From positions 1-64,000 of the forward strand of contig JANXDC010000009.1 in assembly GCA_025059945.1 (NCBI GenBank): 64,000 nt of DNA, given 5' to 3'. Made by a program: the position numbers and the translations under genes. The stretch comes from Bacteroidota bacterium (GTDB lineage: Bacteria; Bacteroidota; Rhodothermia; JANXDC01). Under the pieces are notes generated by a model. The model did no database searches. It had not been told where the DNA came from and saw nothing but the letters and a program-made list of their open reading frames with translations. Shown one piece after another: positions 58,855 to 64,000 of this stretch; within the stretch, counting starts at the first letter, position 1; the number at the start of each line of letters is the position of its first letter.

Positions 58855-61368
58855 CTAAAACTGCGGCCCAATGCTGAATTGGAACACCCAGCCCGGGCGA
58901 GTCACCCCCGGAATGCGGTCAAAGGCATAGCCGTAGTTCAGATCCAGCAGGCCCAGAATAGGTAAAAACAGCCGCACCCCCAAGCCGGCGGACCGATACA
59001 GCTGCGTCGGCACGTAGGAGGCGAAATCCAACCAGGTGTTGCCGGCATCCACGAATACGTACGGGAACAGGTTGAGCTGTTGGGTCTGCACCAGGGGGTA
59101 GCGCAGCTCAGCCGAGTATTTGTTGAGAATCGTCCCCCCTATGGGTCCATCTTGGGTTCGCGGCGAGATCAGCTGCGAGCCGCCTCGGTAGCCTCGCATA
59201 AAGACGATATCTTGGCCGAAGAACTGCTGGGCCTCCAAGATCGTGCCGCCGATGTAGAAACGCTCAAAGGGGCTGCGCTCCCCTTTGCGGAAGGAGCCCA
59301 GATAGCCGTAATCAAGCGCGGTGCCCAGCACCAGATTGCCAATAATGGGCACGTTCCATTTCAAACCCAGACGCCACTTGTGATACTGGATGAAACCCGG
59401 AAGCGGAGGGGCCAGGTCAACCGTGAGCGTCATCTCAGAGCCCGTTCGGGGGAAGAAGGGGTTATCGATGGAGCTTCGGCTCAACGTCTGCCGTAGGCTT
59501 ACGGTCTGGTGCACCCCATTCGGAAGCCCGTAGTAGTAGGTAGAGCCCTGTAGGCGCACGTCGTAAATCTGATAGCTCAGCGCGTGGCTGAGCTGGAAGA
59601 AATCGTCTGGCCACGACAGGCGGCGGCCTAAGCTGAGCGACACCCCAGTGGTGTGGAAGTGTTCGTTGCGCTGCTGTAGCAGGCTATCTGGGGGCAAGGG
59701 CAGGCCATAGAGGTCGTAGTAATAGTAGTCATACAGCCCAAAGGTGCGGCGGTTGTGGTACAAGCTAAAACCCGCCGGCATAGGCCGACCCCGAAACCAG
59801 GGCTCAGTAAAGCTGATCGAATAGGCCTGGTAGTTGCGGCCCGCCACCTGTACGGACAGGCTGAGCTTTTGCCCGTCTCCGGAGGGCAGAGGCCGCCAGG
59901 CTTTGGCGCGCGTGATGTCCTGAATAGAGAAGTTGTTGAAGGCCAGCCGCAGGCCCAGGATCAGCCCGATGTAGCGCCCGCCATAGGATCCGGAGAGCTC
60001 CAGCTGATCGCCCCCCTTTTCCACTACGGAGTACGTCAAATCGACCGTCTTGCGCTCGGGATCCACCTGATAATCGGGCCGGATCTGCTCCGGCTCAAAG
60101 AAGCCCAGCACGGCCAGCTCGCGCACGCTACGTTGGATGGCCTCTCGGCTGAACTTATCTCCGGGCAGGGTGCGCAGCTCCCGCCGGATGACGTGCTCCT
60201 TCGTCTTCGTATTGCCCGTAATGAGCACGCGCCGGATGGTGGCGATCTCCCCCTCGTAGAGTTCAAAGATCAGATCCACCGAATCCGGCGCCACCACGCG
60301 CTCCTCAAGCTGGGCGTTGAAAAACAGATACCCGTTGTTCTGATAAAGCCCGTATACGTCCAACCCGTTGGGGTTGAACTGCAGATTCCGCTGCAGCTTT
60401 TTGGCGTTGTAACGCTCCCCGGGCTTAAAGCCCAGGACCTCGGTTAGCTGCGCGTCGGTGTAGACCGTGTTGCCACGCCACTCGATGCGGCGCACGTAGT
60501 AGCGGGGCCCCTCATAGAGGCTGAGCGCCACCACAAGACCGGCCCGGGTCGAGTCGTAGTAGACGGTATCCCGGAGTACGCGCGCATCGCGAAACCCCTG
60601 CTCGGCGTAGGCCTCGATCAGGTTGGCCAAGTCCTCCCGGAGATCCATCGGATCGAACTTGGCCCGGCCCCAGAAGCGCCACCAGGCGTCCTGTTTGGTC
60701 TTCTTTAGCCGGCGGCGCACCCAGGCGTCGGACATCGCCCGGTTGCCTTCCACGAGAATACGCTTGACCTCTACGCTTGGGCCCTTGTCCACGTCAAAGC
60801 TCAAGCGCACGTAACCCGGCTTGCCCACCACGGAGTCGGCTCGAGCCGTTACGCGAACCTGCAGATGACCTTTCTTCTCGAAGTATTCCGCAATCACACG
60901 TTGGGCGCGCCCGATCGTGCTGCGGGACACAGAGGTACCGCGTGCGAGCACAAGCCGCTTGCGCAGCTCCTCACGCTCGCCCCGCTTGACGCCGCGGATC
61001 TCGTAATCCTCCAGTCGGGGCTCCTCACGCACCGCGATCACAAGAAAAGCGCCATCGCCCACGCTGCGCTCCAGGCGCACCTGCACATCGGAAAACATCC
61101 CCAACCGATACAGCTGGCGGATGGCGTTCGAGACGGCCTCTCCGGGAATGCGAATCGTCATGCCCTTGTATAGGCCGCTAGTGCTCAGGACCAGATCCCG
61201 AGTCGTGGGGCCTGTGGCCCCTTCGACTAGGATATCCAAGATCTGGTAAGTGCGCGGCTCTTCCAGAAAAGGGTGCGCCTCCGGGGCGCCGCTTTGCTGC
61301 GCGCGTACCGTCCCCAGCGCCCCAAAAAGCATCCATAAGAGCAGGCATAGCCAGCGATGGCGACCCAT
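58855..61368 (-). CDS. bamA: Outer-membrane protein assembly factor BamA
   Basis: BamA inserts beta-barrel proteins into the outer membrane. The 837-residue protein has a signal peptide (LCLLLWMLFGALGTVRAQ), five POTRA domains (about residues 40-400; e.g. VEVKRILVEGNRAMSD and RRIEWRGNTVYTDAQL) and a C-terminal 16-stranded barrel with the conserved substrate-loop-type region RGYRGG near the end, finishing in VFQFSIGPQF with terminal Phe. The ATG at 61368 follows AGAAGGAG. An in-frame start at 61548 would lie inside uppS. It is flanked by uppS upstream and two skp genes downstream. Confidence 0.95.
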   Translation of the reverse strand: MGRHRWLCLLLWMLFGALGTVRAQQSGAPEAHPFLEEPRTYQILDILVEGATGPTTRDLVLSTSGLYKGMTIRIPGEAVSNAIRQLYRLGMFSDVQVRLERSVGDGAFLVIAVREEPRLEDYEIRGVKRGEREELRKRLVLARGTSVSRSTIGRAQRVIAEYFEKKGHLQVRVTARADSVVGKPGYVRLSFDVDKGPSVEVKRILVEGNRAMSDAWVRRRLKKTKQDAWWRFWGRAKFDPMDLREDLANLIEAYAEQGFRDARVLRDTVYYDSTRAGLVVALSLYEGPRYYVRRIEWRGNTVYTDAQLTEVLGFKPGERYNAKKLQRNLQFNPNGLDVYGLYQNNGYLFFNAQLEERVVAPDSVDLIFELYEGEIATIRRVLITGNTKTKEHVIRRELRTLPGDKFSREAIQRSVRELAVLGFFEPEQIRPDYQVDPERKTVDLTYSVVEKGGDQLELSGSYGGRYIGLILGLRLAFNNFSIQDITRAKAWRPLPSGDGQKLSLSVQVAGRNYQAYSISFTEPWFRGRPMPAGFSLYHNRRTFGLYDYYYYDLYGLPLPPDSLLQQRNEHFHTTGVSLSLGRRLSWPDDFFQLSHALSYQIYDVRLQGSTYYYGLPNGVHQTVSLRQTLSRSSIDNPFFPRTGSEMTLTVDLAPPLPGFIQYHKWRLGLKWNVPIIGNLVLGTALDYGYLGSFRKGERSPFERFYIGGTILEAQQFFGQDIVFMRGYRGGSQLISPRTQDGPIGGTILNKYSAELRYPLVQTQQLNLFPYVFVDAGNTWLDFASYVPTQLYRSAGLGVRLFLPILGLLDLNYGYAFDRIPGVTRPGWVFQFSIGPQF

Positions 61369-61379
61369 GGCGCTCCTTC

Positions 61380-62201
61380 TTACACTACGGGCTGACCGTT
61401 GGCCAGAAAGGCGGCCACTTGCTCGCTTGTGCGGCCATAACGGCGCTCCCGGCTTTGAAAACTGCGAATGGCCTCGTACAGGTGAACTCGGCGGAAATCC
61501 GGCCACAAGCACGGGGTGACGTAAAACTCCGCGTAGGCGATCTGCCACAAGAGAAAGTTCGACACCCGAAATTCGTTGCTGGTGCGGATCACCAGGTCCG
61601 GATCCGGCATACCGGCCGTACTCAGATGTTGGGCCACAACGGCCTCCGTAATGCGCTCCGGATCTAGGTTTCCGGCCGCCACCTCTTGGGCGATGCGACG
61701 CACGGCCTCGGTGATCTCCCAGCGTCCACCATAGCTTAGAGCCAGCGTAAGCACCATACGCTCACCGGAGCGGGTGCGTTCCATGGCCTCTAGCAGCTCA
61801 TCGCGGCAGGACGAGGGCAAACGCTCCAAATCCCCAACGGCGTTAAGTCGGATACGATGCTGTCGCAGCGTACGGGTCTCGCGCCTGAGGGTGCGCACCA
61901 GTAGCTCCATGAGCGCGTTTACCTCGGAGACCGGGCGGGCCCAGTTTTCGGTGGAGAAGGCGTATAGGGTCAGATACGGTATCCCCAACTCGGCGCAAGC
62001 TTCCACGACGTCGCGAACCGCGGCCACGGCCGCCCGATGCCCGGCCACGCGGGGCAGACCGCGTTTGCGCGCCCATCTGCCGTTGCCGTCCATGATGATG
62101 GCGACGTGCCGGGGAAGCGGCCCTTGCAGACGAAGCGCTTCCTGCTCGGCGCGATCTTGGGCCGAGGGCGTGCTCTGCGCATGGGGATCTTTAGCGGCCA
62201 T
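61380..62201 (-). CDS. uppS: Undecaprenyl diphosphate synthase
   Basis: The cis-prenyltransferase that makes the C55 lipid carrier for peptidoglycan and other envelope glycans. The catalytic Asp is D38 in AIIMDGNGRWA. Other segments are FSTENWARP and VIRTSNEFRVSNFLLWQIAY (the IPP-binding Arg and Ser positions retained; the usual SGE reads SNE). The 273-residue length includes a short N-terminal extension. It is the first gene of uppS-bamA-skp-skp. A terminator-like hairpin lies only 40 bases upstream of its start. Confidence 0.94.
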   Translation of the reverse strand: MAAKDPHAQSTPSAQDRAEQEALRLQGPLPRHVAIIMDGNGRWARKRGLPRVAGHRAAVAAVRDVVEACAELGIPYLTLYAFSTENWARPVSEVNALMELLVRTLRRETRTLRQHRIRLNAVGDLERLPSSCRDELLEAMERTRSGERMVLTLALSYGGRWEITEAVRRIAQEVAAGNLDPERITEAVVAQHLSTAGMPDPDLVIRTSNEFRVSNFLLWQIAYAEFYVTPCLWPDFRRVHLYEAIRSFQSRERRYGRTSEQVAAFLANGQPVV

Positions 62202-63112
62202 TGCGGCTAGGCCTTATCTGGATCTGGAGGGTCTCTACATAAAAAGCACCCGTTTGGGTGCTGCAACCCACAAAGCTACCAGGCCCTGTTTCCGTTGTCA
62301 AGGAATCGAACCCGAACCAACTGAGGGCCCGGACTCCATGGCCAAGGCGGGCACTCGCATCCGAATGAGGTCCTAAGGCCCCCCGCGGGATAAAAGGGCG
62401 CTTTTGAAGTCGGTTAGCACCGTCCATTGTAGCGCCTATTCCTCTAGACCCCGCCTGCTTGCGACGGCTCTTCGGAGAGCGTCTTGCGGGAAAAAGACGG
62501 CTGTCGGTGTTTACCGTCGCGCGCACCCGGCGTTCCACGTAATAGCGAGTCGGCTGCTCGGTCCGACCGAAGAGAGCGCGCCTTTGCATATTCAAAGCTG
62601 AAGCAGAGCTCAAGCGAAATCCGGTGGTCGATTACGCACCGCAACGGCTCTTCGGCTCGCCATGGCGTAACCCCGTGCTCGATGCGCTGCATGTCGCAAT
62701 CATGCGAGGCCTGCTGGGCGCTGCTCAGGCCCCAGACCTTCCGGCGCGACAGGGCAGGTTCAGTTGTGCGTGCGCATATCGAAACGCGGGCAGGTGCCGC
62801 TCGGCGGGGTTGCCCGCCTCGCCTCCGGCCGGCTCGAAGTCCACCGCGCACCGATCTTCGTGGGCAACATGGGGCGGTGCCGGACTTTCGGGTAGCGCAG
62901 CGCTTTGCGGGTTGCATTCTGCCCAGGCGCGTAGGCAGCTCGGTCTAGCACCTCCTTATCTTGCAGGACCGGGACCGTGTGGCGAAACCGGCTCGGGTGC
63001 TCCGCAAGCGAACAAGAGCAGTTCGCGGCCTGCAGCGCACCCCGAGGTCCATTCGAGGTTTGCACCGGGAGCCGACGATGGGGGATCCCCCGCTGCCCGG
63101 CCGGGTTCAGGC
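62202..63112. other. 911-bp gap between uppS and gyrA with no recognisable gene
   Basis: Open frames on both strands here lack any family resemblance, ribosome-binding site or plausible composition, so none is called. Visible structure includes several local inverted repeats, a GACG-CTC-UUCG-GAG-CGTC hairpin with a cUUCGg loop (62463-62483, plus strand), a T-loop-like GGTTCGATTCC (minus strand, about 62300-62320) and the terminator at 62241-62262. A non-coding RNA is possible. Conserved tmRNA (GGGG acceptor) and RNase P motifs were not found. Confidence 0.6.
62241..62262 (-). terminator. Rho-independent terminator upstream of uppS
   Basis: AGCACCC (62245-62251) pairs with GGGTGCT (62256-62262) around a four-base loop. 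The minus strand continues with five Ts. It would end a leftward transcript from the 911-bp gap, or act as an attenuator in the uppS leader. Confidence 0.7.
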
Positions 63113-64000
63113 TCAGGTGCTTGTCTCGGCCTCTGCCTCTTCTTCGGGCACAAAAGGGGTCACGTCGGCGATTGCGTCCCCATCGGCCAGCTTAATGAGC
63201 CGCACGCCCTGGGTGTTGCGGCCCATCTCCCGGATATCGCGAATGGGCATCCGAATCACCGTGCCCTGAACGGTGATGAGCATGAGTTCGTCGGAGTCGG
63301 TGACCTCTCGGAGCGCGATCACGGGCCCGGTTTTGTCCGTAACGCGCATCGTGATCACGCCCTTGCCGCCTCTAGCCTGCACGCGGTACTCCTCCAGGGG
63401 GCTGCGTTTGCCGTATCCGCGCTCGCTTACGGTCAGCAGCGACACGCCGGAACGGCGCACGGCCACCATGCCGACCACGGCGTCATCGGGTTCCTCCAGT
63501 TCGATCCCCTTGACGCCGGCCGCCACGCGGCCCATGGGCCGCACCTCGCGTTCCGAGAACCGGATGGCCCGACCCGAGCGCGTGGCGAGCACGATCTCAT
63601 GCGTGCCGTCGGTGAGCTTGGCCTCGATGAGTTCGTCCCCCGGACGGATGTCCAGGGCGATGATCCCGTCTCGACGGGGCCGGCTGTATTGCTCCAGAGG
63701 CGTCTTCTTGACCATACCCTGACGGGTGGCCATCAAGATGTAATGCCGATCGACGTAAGCGGGATCCTGCAGGGTCTTGACGGCCACGATGGCGCGGATC
63801 TGTTCCTGTTGGCCGATTTGGATCAGGTTGCGAATAGAACGGCCGCGCGAAGCCCGCCCGCCTTCGGGGATTTCGAAGACCTTGAGCCAGTAGCATCGGC
63901 CTTGATTGGTGAAGAACAACAGGTAGTGGTGCGTACTGGCTACAAACAGACGCTCCACGTAATCGTCCTCGCGCGTGCCCGCTCCGCGTACGCCCTTGCC
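63113..64000 (-). CDS. gyrA: DNA gyrase subunit A, C-terminal part (5' part beyond window)
   Basis: The C-terminal beta-pinwheel of GyrA (about 295 residues visible), which wraps DNA for negative supercoiling. Successive blades are seen: VASTHHYLLFFTNQGRCYWL, YILMATRQGMVKKTPLEQYS, EIVLATRSGRAIRFSEREVR, LLTVSERGYGKRSPLEEYRV and LMLITVQGTVIRMPIRDIRE. The frame enters at the window edge as GKGVRGAGTREDD, the end of a GyrA-box (QRRGGKG-type), supporting GyrA over ParC. An acidic tail (FVPEEEAEAETST) ends it. The main catalytic half lies beyond the right edge. Confidence 0.95.
   Translation of the reverse strand, partial: GKGVRGAGTREDDYVERLFVASTHHYLLFFTNQGRCYWLKVFEIPEGGRASRGRSIRNLIQIGQQEQIRAIVAVKTLQDPAYVDRHYILMATRQGMVKKTPLEQYSRPRRDGIIALDIRPGDELIEAKLTDGTHEIVLATRSGRAIRFSEREVRPMGRVAAGVKGIELEEPDDAVVGMVAVRRSGVSLLTVSERGYGKRSPLEEYRVQARGGKGVITMRVTDKTGPVIALREVTDSDELMLITVQGTVIRMPIRDIREMGRNTQGVRLIKLADGDAIADVTPFVPEEEAEAETST

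Noticed and set aside
61369-61548. A longer start for BamA
   Set aside because: It would lie inside uppS and put 60 basic residues before a good signal peptide.
62290-62650. A tmRNA gene ending at the T-loop-like motif
   Set aside because: The acceptor would read CCGTTGC, not the required GG-rich start with a G3-U70 pair. No tag ending in ALAA was found and the T-stem pairs poorly.
62870-62900. RNase P RNA, from GAAAGTCCGG on the minus strand
   Set aside because: The partner motif near the 3' end and the expected order of conserved blocks are missing; a similar string occurs elsewhere in the gap by chance.
62760-63065. A 101-residue frame in the uppS-gyrA gap
   Set aside because: No family resemblance; an AAGGAG is present but too close to the internal GTG to be a usable site.
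1-64000. CRISPR arrays, insertion sequences and phage genes
   Set aside because: No regularly spaced repeats, transposase, integrase or phage structural gene was seen anywhere in the window.

Overview
The window is 64 kb of GC-rich bacterial chromosome. Several traits point to the Bacteroidota/Rhodothermota side of the tree: a SusC/SusD outer-membrane pair, a GWxTD-domain protein, a secreted protein with a type IX secretion (T9SS) sorting tail, a serine palmitoyltransferase, two Skp/OmpH genes behind bamA, and promoter-like sites of the TTTG-N19-21-TAnnTTTG type. Genes are dense and mostly housekeeping or cell-envelope. I see no prophage, insertion sequence, integron or CRISPR array.

Layout. 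1-3.8 kb: a sigma-54 response regulator cut by the left edge, a LolD-type ATPase, a TIGR01777 epimerase-like protein and a DUF72 protein. 3.8-10.0 kb: GWxTD protein, then the susC-susD operon reading left. 10.2-15.5 kb: thpR, a TonB-like protein, a small envelope protein, a GGCT-fold protein, mtaB and a zinc-type alcohol dehydrogenase. 15.6-21.5 kb: an AddB/AddA-like helicase-nuclease pair. 21.5-25.1 kb: a large beta-propeller/Fn3 protein for T9SS export. 25.1-30.9 kb: an iron-sulfur assembly operon sufC-sufB-sufD-sufS-sufU plus a small lipoprotein-like gene. 31-36.4 kb: DUF2905, pyruvate dehydrogenase pdhA-pdhB-pdhC and an RqcH/NFACT gene. 36.4-40.6 kb: TPM and LemA proteins, the arginine-to-putrescine pair pdaD and speB, and a class-A-beta-lactamase-like hydrolase. 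40.7-46.8 kb: S46 peptidase, M1 peptidase, Mut7-C protein and a soluble zinc-binding chemoreceptor. 46.8-51.4 kb: three tandem amidohydrolase-fold genes. 51.4-57.5 kb: a tightly packed leftward cluster with serine palmitoyltransferase, a large GNAT protein (candidate bacterial ceramide synthase), a frameshifted HAD gene, a small beta-barrel protein and a second HAD, preceded by a glycosyltransferase and a DedA protein. 57.6-62.2 kb: tRNA-Gly and uppS-bamA-skp-skp. 62.2-63.1 kb: an unexplained 911-bp gap. 63.1-64 kb: the 3' part of gyrA.

How the genes fit together. UppS, BamA, the two Skp proteins, TonB, SusCD and LolD all serve a two-membrane envelope. SPT plus the GNAT protein suggest sphingolipid (dihydroceramide) synthesis. 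The S46 and M1 peptidases look like an exported peptide-degrading set. PdhABC makes acetyl-CoA but lacks a neighbouring E3 gene.

Most notable observations: (i) the amidohydrolase trio, of which only the middle member keeps its metal ligands; (ii) the SPT/GNAT/HAD/beta-barrel cluster, with a HAD gene broken by two same-direction frame changes; (iii) the gene-free, structured uppS-gyrA gap; (iv) strong hairpins inside the suf and pdaD-speB transcription units. All calls come from reading the sequence by eye; no database search was run.
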